Positions 6,812 to 15,077 of a stretch of DNA of 27,495 nt are shown here, piece by piece. Under the pieces are notes generated by a model. The model was not told where the DNA came from and made no database searches. It saw nothing but the letters and a program-made list of their open reading frames with translations. This stretch comes from Bacteroidota bacterium (GTDB lineage: Bacteria > Bacteroidota > Bacteroidia > B-17B0 > Aurantibacillaceae): contig JAEZDS010000159.1 in NCBI GenBank assembly GCA_023433205.1, forward strand, positions 1 to 27,495, written 5' to 3'. Made by a program: the position numbers and the translations under genes. How positions within the stretch are numbered: the first letter of the stretch is position 1; the number at the start of each line of letters is the position of its first letter.

Positions 6812-8248
6812 GTGCAAAAAAAGAAGTTTATATTTGATCTTGCGATCTTGCTGGTACTGAACCTTTTAATTAAGCCTTTCTGGACAATAATCGTAGAGCC
6901 AAAGGTACAGGGACGGATAGGCGACATCAGTTACGGTGAGTATTTTGTGATCTTCAATTTCTCTCTGGTACTGAGTATATTTCTTGATTTTGGTCTTACC
7001 TACTTTAATAACAAGAACATTGCGCAAAACACCCAGCTTTTAAGCAAGCATTTCAGCAAAATGCTGGGTTTGAAACTCGCTCTGGGTTTCTTTTACATGC
7101 TCATTATTTTGCTGCTTGGCTATTTTGTGCAGGGGTACAACATCAAACTATTGGTAATTCTTGGCATCAACAGCTTTTTCCTGAGTTTTATCATCTTTTT
7201 GCGCTCCAATCTTCAGGCATTGCATCTTTTCAGGGTTGACAGCGTAGTGTCTGTACTTGACCGCGTTATTATGATAATTATTGTAATGAGCATGCTGCTG
7301 GGACTCTTCGGCATGGAAGTTACGATAATGAATTTTGTGTATGCCCAGACAATTGGCTACGCCTTAACTACCTGCGTTGCTTTTGTAATAGTGCTTAACA
7401 AAACACACACTTTTAAGCTGAACTGGGATTGGGCATTTAACAGGATGATCCTCAAAAAAAGCATGCCGTATGCCGTATTGGTATTGTTAATGGCGTTTTA
7501 CAACCGGCTTGATAGTGTGATGATCGAGAAGATACTGCCCGGCGACCTTGGAAAGGAGCAGAGCGGTATTTACGCAAAGGGTTTCAGGCTGCTTGATGCC
7601 GCCAACCAGATAGCCTACCTCTTTTCTGTTCAGTTACTGCCTCTGTTCAGCCGAATGGTAAAACAAAAAGAGAATATTGAGAACGTGGTAAAGCTGGCTT
7701 TTACACTTTTGCTTACACCTGCATTAATTGTTTCGGTAAGTACCATATTTTATGCCGAAGATTTTTTTGACAAGATCTATACAGGCGATACCAATGGGCA
7801 CCTGATCTTTGCCGTACTGATGAACTGTTTTACTGCCATTTCGCTTAGTTACATATTTGGCACACTGCTTACAGCAAGCGGAAACCTTAAAAAACAAAAT
7901 TGGGTGGCGCTGGGCGGCATCATAGTGAATGTGGCACTTAATGTAATTTTGATCCCCAGGTTCATGGCTCTGGGAAGCGCCATTGCCAGTCTTGTTACTC
8001 AACTTACCACCGGACTACTGCAGGTTTATATCTGTTACAAGGTTTTCCATTTTAAAATAAACAAACGACTGCTGCTTTCACTCTTCCTCTTTGTAGCCGG
8101 GCTGTTCTTTATCAATTATTTCACCATGCACCTAACTACCAGGTGGATGCTAAATTTCGTAATTATGCTTACATTTAGCGGCTTGCTGGCGTTTGTAACC
8201 GGGATGGTAAATCCCCGCTCGGTGTTACGATTTATAAAATACAGGTAA
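6812..8248 (+). CDS. Wzx-like oligosaccharide flippase (MOP/MVF superfamily)
   Basis: About 478 residues with some twelve to fourteen predicted membrane helices and almost no soluble domain, typical of polysaccharide flippases that move lipid-linked sugar units across the inner membrane. Family-like traits include the N-terminal GRIGDISYGEYFVIFNFSLV region and FYNRLDSVMIEKIL in mid-protein. I chose GTG 6812 (VQKKKFIFDL). The frame stays open further upstream, but that would overlap the promoter and the GT4 gene. ATG 6804 is in another frame and would need a one-base shift in the A7 run at 6816-6822 to reach this protein. It heads a tight operon with the Wzz-like gene 3 bases downstream. Confidence 0.88.
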   Translation: MQKKKFIFDLAILLVLNLLIKPFWTIIVEPKVQGRIGDISYGEYFVIFNFSLVLSIFLDFGLTYFNNKNIAQNTQLLSKHFSKMLGLKLALGFFYMLIILLLGYFVQGYNIKLLVILGINSFFLSFIIFLRSNLQALHLFRVDSVVSVLDRVIMIIIVMSMLLGLFGMEVTIMNFVYAQTIGYALTTCVAFVIVLNKTHTFKLNWDWAFNRMILKKSMPYAVLVLLMAFYNRLDSVMIEKILPGDLGKEQSGIYAKGFRLLDAANQIAYLFSVQLLPLFSRMVKQKENIENVVKLAFTLLLTPALIVSVSTIFYAEDFFDKIYTGDTNGHLIFAVLMNCFTAISLSYIFGTLLTASGNLKKQNWVALGGIIVNVALNVILIPRFMALGSAIASLVTQLTTGLLQVYICYKVFHFKINKRLLLSLFLFVAGLFFINYFTMHLTTRWMLNFVIMLTFSGLLAFVTGMVNPRSVLRFIKYR

Positions 8249-8251
8249 TAT

Positions 8252-9259
8252 ATGATTGAGAATATTTCAGCTAAGGAGCTGATTCAGCGCATTTGGATGT
8301 GGAGAAGGACCTTTATGTGGATCACGGTGATTTCAGCCGTGGTGGGTCTTATAATCGCGATACTGATCCCCAAACAATATAAATCAGTGGCTATAGTGTT
8401 CCCAGCCCGGCAATTTTCAGTTTCGAAGCTGGTTATTGAAGCCAATGCCGGTAATCAGGAAGATTACATGCAGATAGGAGACGCCGATGATTGTGAAAAG
8501 CTCATCCAGCTCCTTACCAGCGACAAGCTAAAACTAAGGGTGGCCGACGAACTGGATCTCTGGAAGCGTTGGAAACTAAAAGACACCACCTTCGCCTATC
8601 ATTACCTGCGCCTGAAGTGGGATGACATGGTGGCTATTAAACGTACAGAATTTAACAGCGTACGGATAGAAGCTTATGACTACACCGCCGATGGTGCCGC
8701 ACAGGTGGCAAATGCGATAGTTGATTATTGCGATACAGTGCGTATGGAAATGAACAGGGCTGTTGCAGGTGAGGTAGTACGCATTGTGAGGCAGGAGTAC
8801 GACAGCACCCTAAGCCGGATGAGAGTTCTTGAGGATAGCCTGCACAAACTCAGGCAACTTGGTGTTTTACACTATAAGGAGCAGGTTAAAGCTTATAGCA
8901 AGGCCCATGCAAAGGCGCTGGAAAAGAATGACAGGGCTGCGCTCTCGCGCCTTGAAGCCAAACTCGATACCTTAAAAAAGTATGGCAGTGCTTATCAGAA
9001 TACCAAAGACAATCTTGACAAGTATAGTTCAAAGTATCCTGACATTAAAATGAAATACGATGAAGCACTGGTGAATTATAGCAGCGCGATACCTGTTAAG
9101 TTTGTAGTTGAAAAGGGTAAGCCCAATGAGTATAAGGCCAAGCCCCGGCGTCTGCTTGTGCTGGCGCTGATCGTACTTGCAACAAACCTTTTCGGACTTT
9201 TCTGGTTGCTCATCCGCGAAAGAATGAAAGCCGGCGGCACAAACACTACCCGTACCTGA
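8252..9259 (+). CDS. Wzz-type polysaccharide chain-length determinant protein
   Basis: A 335-residue inner-membrane protein with one helix near each end (about 21-40 and 302-320) and a periplasmic middle, the Wzz/polysaccharide co-polymerase layout. After the first helix comes IPKQYKSVAIVFPA, as in Wzz domains. The middle holds a long charged coiled coil (about 170-265, around VRQEYDSTLSRMRVLEDSLH). There is no C-terminal tyrosine kinase domain, unlike Wzc proteins. It would set the length of polysaccharide made with the neighbouring Wzy/ligase-like protein. Spacing of 3 bases on both sides places it firmly in the flippase operon. Confidence 0.9.
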   Translation: MIENISAKELIQRIWMWRRTFMWITVISAVVGLIIAILIPKQYKSVAIVFPARQFSVSKLVIEANAGNQEDYMQIGDADDCEKLIQLLTSDKLKLRVADELDLWKRWKLKDTTFAYHYLRLKWDDMVAIKRTEFNSVRIEAYDYTADGAAQVANAIVDYCDTVRMEMNRAVAGEVVRIVRQEYDSTLSRMRVLEDSLHKLRQLGVLHYKEQVKAYSKAHAKALEKNDRAALSRLEAKLDTLKKYGSAYQNTKDNLDKYSSKYPDIKMKYDEALVNYSSAIPVKFVVEKGKPNEYKAKPRRLLVLALIVLATNLFGLFWLLIRERMKAGGTNTTRT

Positions 9260-9262
9260 GCC

Positions 9263-10726
9263 TTGCAGCAGCTGTTACTTAAATATGCTAAACAGTACTG
9301 GCTGCCCGCGCTTGTTTTATTGTACCTCATTGGTTTTGGTTATATCCTGGGCTATAAGCGTTCCTGGTTCTATCCCTACTGCTGTGTTCCTGTAGCTCTT
9401 TTTATTGTTTACACTGCTCTGTTTCACCTGCAGAACCTGGTTTTTTTTCTGGCCTTTTGTACGCCCCTTGCAATTACCCTTAAAGAAATGGGTTTAACGC
9501 AGGGCCCTGACCTGAGTATTCCTACCGAGCCCGTTATGGCAGGTATAATGCTGATGTATATCCTCAACGCGCTGAACGCAGGCATTAACGATAAGGGATT
9601 TTTAAGGCACTTTGTAACCAGGTTAATCATGTTTCAGCTGTTATGGATGTTTATCACCACTCTCACAAGCACTGAATTGATCATCAGCCTGAAGTATCTT
9701 ATATCAAGACTATGGTTTATTTTTAGCTGTTATCTGATTATTCCCTTTCTTTTTAAGGACAAGAAGAATATTGTTCGTTTTATTTTCAGTTACGGTTTTG
9801 CGCTGGCAATTGTTGTAGCGTACACTACTGCCCGACACGCACAATTCACTTTTAATGATAAAGCTGCTGACTGGGTGGTGTCGCCCTTTTACAATGATCA
9901 TACGGCCTATGGAGCAGCGCTGGCCATGTTCATTCCGGTGCTCGTCTCGTTTCTGTTCGTAAAGTCAATTTCGCCCTGGCAGAAGATCATGGCGTTTTCC
10001 CTGTTTCTGGTCTTTACCCTGGCCATAATTCTATCCTTTGCCCGCGCCGGGTGGCTCAGTCTTGCAATTGTGTTTTGTATACTTATTACCCTGATCCTGA
10101 AGATCCGTTTCCAGACCCTGGTGATCACCTTTACCAGTCTTATACTGCTGTTTTTTGCTTTTCAGACAGAAATACTGATGGTGCTAGGTCGCAACAGCAC
10201 CGATGCCGAAGGTAGTTTTGAAAACAATATTGCTTCGGTGTACAACATATCTACCGACGCCTCTAACCTTGAGCGGATCAATCGCTGGAGTTGCGCTGTA
10301 AGGATGTGGATGGACAAGCCTTTTTTTGGCTGGGGACCGGGCACGTACATGTTTAAATACGCGCCATATCAGCTGAGTCATCAGCTTACCATTATCAGTA
10401 CAAATTTTGGCACCAACGGCAATGCCCACAGCGAATACCTTGGTCCGCTTGCGGAACAGGGGGTCATTGGCCTGCTGATAGTACTTGTGCTTTTGTTTTA
10501 TGTGACCGCTATGGGTTATCGGCTTGTATATAGTTTGCAGGGGCGGGATGAACGGATACTTTGCACCGGTCTTTTTCTGGGTATCATGACATATTTTGTC
10601 CATGGGTTTTTTAATAATTTCCTTGATACAGATAAGCTGGCTCTTCCTTTCTACGCTTTTTTAGCGGGACTGGTGACGTTTGATATGCTGTATGGGAAAA
10701 AGCGCCCAGCACAGCAGACAGAATAA
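9263..10726 (+). CDS. O-antigen ligase / polymerase (Wzy/WaaL-like) membrane protein
   Basis: A 487-residue polytopic inner-membrane protein. The Wzy_C-type region includes SFARAGWLSLAIVF (258-271), a large periplasmic loop with RINRW and FFGWGPGTY, and NAHSEYLGPLAEQGVIGLL (387-405), whose His389 and Glu391 match the conserved H-x-E of the family. Such proteins join undecaprenol-linked glycans to lipid A core or polymerise repeat units; the sequence does not separate the two. The start is TTG 9263, three bases after the previous stop; there is no near in-frame ATG. It is the last gene of the flippase-Wzz operon and converges on the RsbU-like gene. Confidence 0.9.
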   Translation: MQQLLLKYAKQYWLPALVLLYLIGFGYILGYKRSWFYPYCCVPVALFIVYTALFHLQNLVFFLAFCTPLAITLKEMGLTQGPDLSIPTEPVMAGIMLMYILNALNAGINDKGFLRHFVTRLIMFQLLWMFITTLTSTELIISLKYLISRLWFIFSCYLIIPFLFKDKKNIVRFIFSYGFALAIVVAYTTARHAQFTFNDKAADWVVSPFYNDHTAYGAALAMFIPVLVSFLFVKSISPWQKIMAFSLFLVFTLAIILSFARAGWLSLAIVFCILITLILKIRFQTLVITFTSLILLFFAFQTEILMVLGRNSTDAEGSFENNIASVYNISTDASNLERINRWSCAVRMWMDKPFFGWGPGTYMFKYAPYQLSHQLTIISTNFGTNGNAHSEYLGPLAEQGVIGLLIVLVLLFYVTAMGYRLVYSLQGRDERILCTGLFLGIMTYFVHGFFNNFLDTDKLALPFYAFLAGLVTFDMLYGKKRPAQQTE

Positions 10727-10754
10727 AGTCAGGTTGCCGGGCAGGAATCGCAGC

Positions 10755-11987
10755 TTAGTTCTTGTCTTCTACCTTAAGGCTTAACAAGGCGATGTCGTCG
10801 GGAAAAGAGTTGCCGCCTTTAAACTCTTCAGCGTAAGTCAAGATCATTTCATTCAGCTCTTCGGGACTGGCGTTCGGTTTACTGCCCATGATCTCTTTCA
10901 TTTTTTCTACCGTTATCAGTTCCCCGCCCTCATTGGCGATATCAGTTAAACCGTCGGTATAACACAGCAATGTAAAATCAGCGCTGTAATCAAAGCTCTC
11001 TACTTCAATCTTTGGCAGTGTTTGGTTAATTCCCAGTATTGTGCAGCCTTTGTTCAGCTCCCTGAACGTGCCTTCGTAGAGCAGAATGGGCGGATTGTGT
11101 CCGGCGTTGATGTAACTGAACTGCTGGCTTTTGGTGTTGAGTTTGGCAATAAATAGCGAAACAAACTTCTCTGATTTGGTGTTGTCAATTACACGCTTGT
11201 TCAGCTCAATGGTAATGTCTTTTAAGTTATGCGTGTAATTGATAAGACTTTGCAGTGTTGCCTGTATGTTGCTCATAAGCAGCGCCGCCGCAATACCTTT
11301 TCCACTCACATCAGCCATGCAGAAAATAAATTCGTGGTTGTTGAGCCGTATAAAGTCATAATAATCACCACCCACGCTGGTGTGAGGAAGGTAACGGGCT
11401 GCCACCTGCAAAATGTCGTTATTGGGAAGTTCAGAAGGGAAAAGCATCTGCTGCATGCTCTGGGCCAGCTCAAGTTCTTTGGTGATCTGCGCCTTCTGAA
11501 TATTCTCTTTAAAGAGCTTTTTATTTTCAATCGCCACCACAATAATGTTTGTGAGGGTCTGCACATAGGGCAGGTGTTTGATCGCAGCGCTCAGTTCCAG
11601 TTTTTCCTGGTTTACATCACCCAGCAGCACAAAGGCCATGGGAGTTTGTTTGTGAAACACCGGAATCACTATTTCAAAACTTTTACTGAGCTCGCCTTTG
11701 CTGAACGTAATGGTTTCTATCTCATGAATGGCCAGCAACTCATCCTCAAAATGAATGTGATTAAAGTCTTTGTTGATGCCGTATTTTAAGATACAGGTCC
11801 ACTCATTGTCATAATGAAACAGCACCAGTTTACCAACACCAAGTCTGTTTTCCAGTATTTCCTGGTACAGGTCGAGTAGTTGCGCTGTGGAGTAGTTGTT
11901 ATTAATGGCTTTTGTAACCTCAAGCAAAGCATTGAGCTTAAGGTCCTGGACCAGTTTTTGTTTTGATATTTTAGACGTCCCTGCCAA
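10755..11987 (-). CDS. RsbU/SpoIIE-type PP2C serine phosphatase with GAF-like sensor
   Basis: A 410-residue cytoplasmic protein. Residues about 20-165 resemble a GAF-like sensory domain, then a helical linker (KENIQKAQITKELELAQSMQ) leads to a SpoIIE/PP2C domain with GGDYYDF, ADVSGKGIAAALLMS, NAGHNPP, YTDGLTD and DDIALL, which supply the metal-binding aspartates. Such phosphatases dephosphorylate anti-sigma-factor antagonists in partner-switching circuits, but no RsbV- or RsbW-like gene is in the window. The start is TTG 11987, two bases after the phosphoribosyltransferase stop. It ends the dapA run and may therefore be co-expressed with it. Confidence 0.93.
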   Translation of the reverse strand: MAGTSKISKQKLVQDLKLNALLEVTKAINNNYSTAQLLDLYQEILENRLGVGKLVLFHYDNEWTCILKYGINKDFNHIHFEDELLAIHEIETITFSKGELSKSFEIVIPVFHKQTPMAFVLLGDVNQEKLELSAAIKHLPYVQTLTNIIVVAIENKKLFKENIQKAQITKELELAQSMQQMLFPSELPNNDILQVAARYLPHTSVGGDYYDFIRLNNHEFIFCMADVSGKGIAAALLMSNIQATLQSLINYTHNLKDITIELNKRVIDNTKSEKFVSLFIAKLNTKSQQFSYINAGHNPPILLYEGTFRELNKGCTILGINQTLPKIEVESFDYSADFTLLCYTDGLTDIANEGGELITVEKMKEIMGSKPNASPEELNEMILTYAEEFKGGNSFPDDIALLSLKVEDKN

Positions 11988-11989
11988 AT

Positions 11990-12493
11990 TCAGATAAGAT
12001 ATACGGCTTCTTTTTTTGCTTTTGAAAAATCGGCTTCGATGCGTTCCTGTAAGGTGGTGCTCAACGTGAGTCCAACATAATCGGCCTTAACAGGAAACCT
12101 GGTATGGCTGCGATCAACCAGAATCACGGTGTTGATCTTTTTTACCGGCTTATCAAGAAATAATCTTACAGCGTACATCAGCGTTTTACCGCTGTTGAGA
12201 ACATCATCAACCAGCACCACGGTTTTATTGATATAGTCTTTGTCCTTAAAATTAATTGCCGGGGTTCCTTCCCAGGGCTTATCCTTGTCAAGGGAAATTT
12301 TGCCCATGGTGATCTTTATGGGTGAGATCTCTGCTAGTTTGGCGCCGAGCAGCGCTGCAAACTTGTAACCATTGCCCTCAATACCAACCACCAGCAATTC
12401 TTTTTCCGAAAAATTATTTTCGTACACCTGAAAAGCCAGACGGTTGAGTTTTTGTTTGATCTGAACGGTATCGAGGATCTTTACCCTGCTCAT
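11990..12493 (-). CDS. Phosphoribosyltransferase, PyrR/Hpt-like
   Basis: A 167-residue type I phosphoribosyltransferase. The PRPP-binding loop is VVLVDDVLNSGKTL (92-105), and the N-terminal GIEGNGYKFAALLGAKL fits the substrate loop. The C-terminal VDRSHTRFPVKADYVGLTL resembles the tail of PyrR and related purine/pyrimidine enzymes. It is shorter than most Hpt proteins and carries no other domain. Its ATG overlaps the dapA stop as ATGA, so translation is coupled. The base it acts on is uncertain; PyrR-like regulation is possible but no pyrimidine genes are nearby. Confidence 0.88.
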   Translation of the reverse strand: MSRVKILDTVQIKQKLNRLAFQVYENNFSEKELLVVGIEGNGYKFAALLGAKLAEISPIKITMGKISLDKDKPWEGTPAINFKDKDYINKTVVLVDDVLNSGKTLMYAVRLFLDKPVKKINTVILVDRSHTRFPVKADYVGLTLSTTLQERIEADFSKAKKEAVYLI

Positions 12494-13377
12494 TTTTGGT
12501 GTGATTTAATAAGCTTATGAAGGGTCTGTTTAACCTTGTCTGAAGGTTCACTGAGTGGCAGACGAACAAATGGTGTTGTTATTTTCAGCAGGCTCAGAGC
12601 ATACTTAATACCTCCTGGATTTCCATCCGCGAAAAGCTGGTCGGTAATATCAAGCAGACCATAATGTAATTGACGTGCCTCTTCAAATTTGTTTTTGAGG
12701 CATAAACGCACCATTTCGCTGTATTGTCTTGGAAAAGCATTGGCGACTACTGAGATAACACCATCGCCGCCCGCCGCTATTACAGGCAGTGTAAGGTTAT
12801 CATCGCCGCTTATTACCATAAAACCTTTGGGTTTGTTTTTGATAATTTTCATTATCTGCTCAATACTGCCGCTTGCTTCTTTGGTGGCAGCAATGTTCTT
12901 AAAGTCGCGTGCAATCCTTACCTGGGTTTCCCAGGCTACGTTGCTGCCTGTTCGGCCTGGCACGTTATACAGAATGATGTCTTTTTTTGTGGCGCCGGCC
13001 AGTGCCTTGTAGTGCTGGTAGTAGCCTTCCTGATTGGGTTTATTGTAATAGGGTGCCACCGAAAGTATGGCTTCAAAAGGTTTAAGGTCGGTTTTTTTTA
13101 AAGCGTTAACCACCTCTGCGGTGTTATTTCCACCTATACCAAGACAAAGGGGGAGTTTGTTGCCGTTGGTTTTAATAACAGTGCTTATTACCAGTTCCTT
13201 CTCCTCTTTACTGAGCGTAACACTTTCACCTGTGGTTCCCATCACAACCAGGTATTCAACCTTGCCCTCATGTAAATGTTTTACAAGAGTGGCAAGCGCT
13301 TTGGTATCTACATTTCCTTTTTTATCGAAGGGCGTTACTATGGCCACGCCGGTGCCTTTAAGATGATTGTTGCGCAT
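12490..13377 (-). CDS. dapA: 4-hydroxy-tetrahydrodipicolinate synthase
   Basis: The enzyme condenses pyruvate with aspartate semialdehyde, the first committed step to diaminopimelate and lysine. From ATG 13377 it has 295 residues, the usual length. Seen: TGVAIVTPF at the start, MGTTGES (46-52) of the pyruvate site, PYYNKPNQEGYYQHY, Tyr137 in LYNVPGRTG, and Lys166 in TKEASG, the Schiff-base lysine. The frame is open for 43 more codons to an ATG at 13506, but that extension looks nothing like DapA and I reject it. It heads a run with the phosphoribosyltransferase and RsbU-like genes. A near-consensus TACTTTTA lies just upstream of ATG 13377. Confidence 0.97.
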   Translation of the reverse strand: MRNNHLKGTGVAIVTPFDKKGNVDTKALATLVKHLHEGKVEYLVVMGTTGESVTLSKEEKELVISTVIKTNGNKLPLCLGIGGNNTAEVVNALKKTDLKPFEAILSVAPYYNKPNQEGYYQHYKALAGATKKDIILYNVPGRTGSNVAWETQVRIARDFKNIAATKEASGSIEQIMKIIKNKPKGFMVISGDDNLTLPVIAAGGDGVISVVANAFPRQYSEMVRLCLKNKFEEARQLHYGLLDITDQLFADGNPGGIKYALSLLKITTPFVRLPLSEPSDKVKQTLHKLIKSHQK

Positions 13378-13534
13378 ACGGTATAAAAGTAAAGATAAAT
13401 TCTGGTGGGAGGAAATGGCATCTGATTCATGAGGCTGATATAACTTATCGGGAACAGTGCTTTTTAATGAATAGAATTTTGTTCGCAGTACATCATGTGA
13501 AAACAATGTAATTCGCCCCCTGCTGTACTTTCAT

Positions 13535-13542
13535 TAACTTTG
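13535..13542 (+). promoter_or_regulatory. -7 promoter element TAACTTTG for the mechanosensitive channel gene
   Basis: An exact TAnnTTTG match 43 bases upstream of ATG 13586, the longest leader among such elements here. Confidence 0.45.
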
Positions 13543-13585
13543 TCGACTTTATTCAGCCCGGGCGGGGCTGTAATTATTTGCTGCT

Positions 13586-14860
13586 ATGGACAGGATCTAC
13601 CTCTGGATTGAATCATTTTTGTTTAAAGCCGGCGTTTCAGAAGTTCTGATACCTTACCTGAAGTTGTTTTTGCTCCTGGTTGCGCTGGCAGTAATTGCCT
13701 GGTTAAGTTTTCTTCTCACCAAAGTGGTGGTGGTGAATTCTTTGTACCGTTTCTTTAAAAAAACCTCGGTGAAATGGGATGATGCCCTGGCAGATCAGAA
13801 AGTATTTAATCGTCTGGCGCACGTGGCGCCTGCCCTGGTGGTGAGGTTTTTCGCGGAGATCATTTTCCGCGATTTCGAATCTTTTCTGCCACTGGTAATA
13901 AAACTCACAGACAGTTATCTCATCATAGTTTGTGTAATGATCGTGGTTTCTTTTCTGAAAGTGGCTGAGCTGAGTCTCTCTTCCTCGGCTCTTTTTGCCG
14001 ATAAGCCCATCAGCAGTTATTTTCAGCTGATCAGGATCCTGCTATATATCACTACTGGTATACTGGTGTTGTCGGTTCTCATTTCGCGTTCACCGCTGTA
14101 TTTCCTTAGTGCTTTTGGGGCAATGACTGCCATACTGCTGCTGATCTTTAAAGATACGATTCTGGGGCTGGTCGCCAGCGTCCAGATTGCATCAAACGAC
14201 ATGGTGCGTGTTGGCGACTGGGTTGAAATGCCAAAATTTAATGCTGACGGAGATGTGATAGCCATAAATCTTAATACCGTGAAGATCAGGAATTGGGACA
14301 AAACGATCACAACCGTTCCCACCTTTCATTTTATTACCGACAGTTTTAAGAACTGGCGGGGAATGCAGGAGAGTGGGGGCAGAAGGATCAAAAGAACCAT
14401 CCATATCAACATCCGCACAATAAAATTTGTTGATGCAGAGAGTCGCGAGCGGTATAAAAAGTACTTTCTTTTAAAGACTTATATTGATGAACGCCAGAAA
14501 GAGATCGAACAGCACAATGCAGCCCACAACTTCGATACAGCGGAACTGATCAATGGCAGAAGAATGACCAATATTGGCGTTTTTAGACGTTATGTTGAGT
14601 TTTACCTGCGAAATCACAGTCAGATCCACAAAGACATGACCCTGCTGGTAAGGCAACTTCCATTTGAGGACAAAGGACTTCCGATTGAGATCTATTGTTT
14701 TACGGCAACCACTGCCTGGGTGCGGTATGAGGAGATCCAGAGCGATATTTTCGACCATCTGCTGGCGGCCGTTGGTTTTTTTGACCTTGAGGTCTTTCAG
14801 CAGCCCGCAGGAAGCGACCTGGCAGCTTTCCTAAATGTTTCCACAAAGGGGAATTTATAG
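13586..14860 (+). CDS. MscS-family mechanosensitive channel, YbdG-like
   Basis: A 424-residue inner-membrane channel that would open under osmotic down-shock. Several N-terminal membrane helices (starting near residues 21, 107 and 147) precede the pore helix region FGAMTAILLLIFKDTILGLV and the MscS beta domain IASNDMVRVGDWVEM. The sequence INLNTVKIRNWDKTITTVPT, the large extra cytoplasmic part and the total length match the E. coli YbdG/miniconductance subfamily better than short MscS (about 290 residues). It stands alone with its own promoter. The family is certain, the subfamily quite likely. Confidence 0.93.
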   Translation: MDRIYLWIESFLFKAGVSEVLIPYLKLFLLLVALAVIAWLSFLLTKVVVVNSLYRFFKKTSVKWDDALADQKVFNRLAHVAPALVVRFFAEIIFRDFESFLPLVIKLTDSYLIIVCVMIVVSFLKVAELSLSSSALFADKPISSYFQLIRILLYITTGILVLSVLISRSPLYFLSAFGAMTAILLLIFKDTILGLVASVQIASNDMVRVGDWVEMPKFNADGDVIAINLNTVKIRNWDKTITTVPTFHFITDSFKNWRGMQESGGRRIKRTIHINIRTIKFVDAESRERYKKYFLLKTYIDERQKEIEQHNAAHNFDTAELINGRRMTNIGVFRRYVEFYLRNHSQIHKDMTLLVRQLPFEDKGLPIEIYCFTATTAWVRYEEIQSDIFDHLLAAVGFFDLEVFQQPAGSDLAAFLNVSTKGNL

Positions 14861-14933
14861 GGTCCTGGTCTTTGTGCCGGCAACAATGAGTTATTTGCCT
14901 GATATTTAGTATCTTTATATCATAAATCACACT

Positions 14934-15077
14934 TTGTCAGTTGCAGCATATAGCACATTGAGGAGGGCCGGTTTTCCCGGTACACAATTGGCGTATTTTA
15001 TTGACAGCTCAAACAGCAAGCCGTTTGACACAGTCTGTTCAGGCTGCAAATTTGAATTTCCCAAAATAGAGAAGTGA
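14934..15077 (+). CDS. Possible 47-residue small protein with CxxC
   Basis: A frame from TTG 14934 runs to TGA 15075-15077 and overlaps the GTG start of the next gene as GTGA. The C-terminal half (AYFIDSSNSKPFDTVCSGCK, then FEFPKIEK) looks protein-like and holds one CxxC. There is no ATG, no clear ribosome site and no family I recognise, so it may be chance or the end of a decayed gene. The four-base overlap, typical of coupled genes, is the main reason to list it. Confidence 0.25.
   Translation: MSVAAYSTLRRAGFPGTQLAYFIDSSNSKPFDTVCSGCKFEFPKIEK

Noticed and set aside
11229..11789. A 186-codon plus-strand open frame inside the RsbU-like gene
   Set aside because: It lies wholly antisense to a protein with all PP2C motifs, has no family traits, and its codons mirror the other strand.
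13378..13506. A 43-residue N-terminal extension of DapA from ATG 13506
   Set aside because: Family members begin at the KGTGVAIVTPF region as here from ATG 13377; the extension has no similarity to DapA and no targeting signal.
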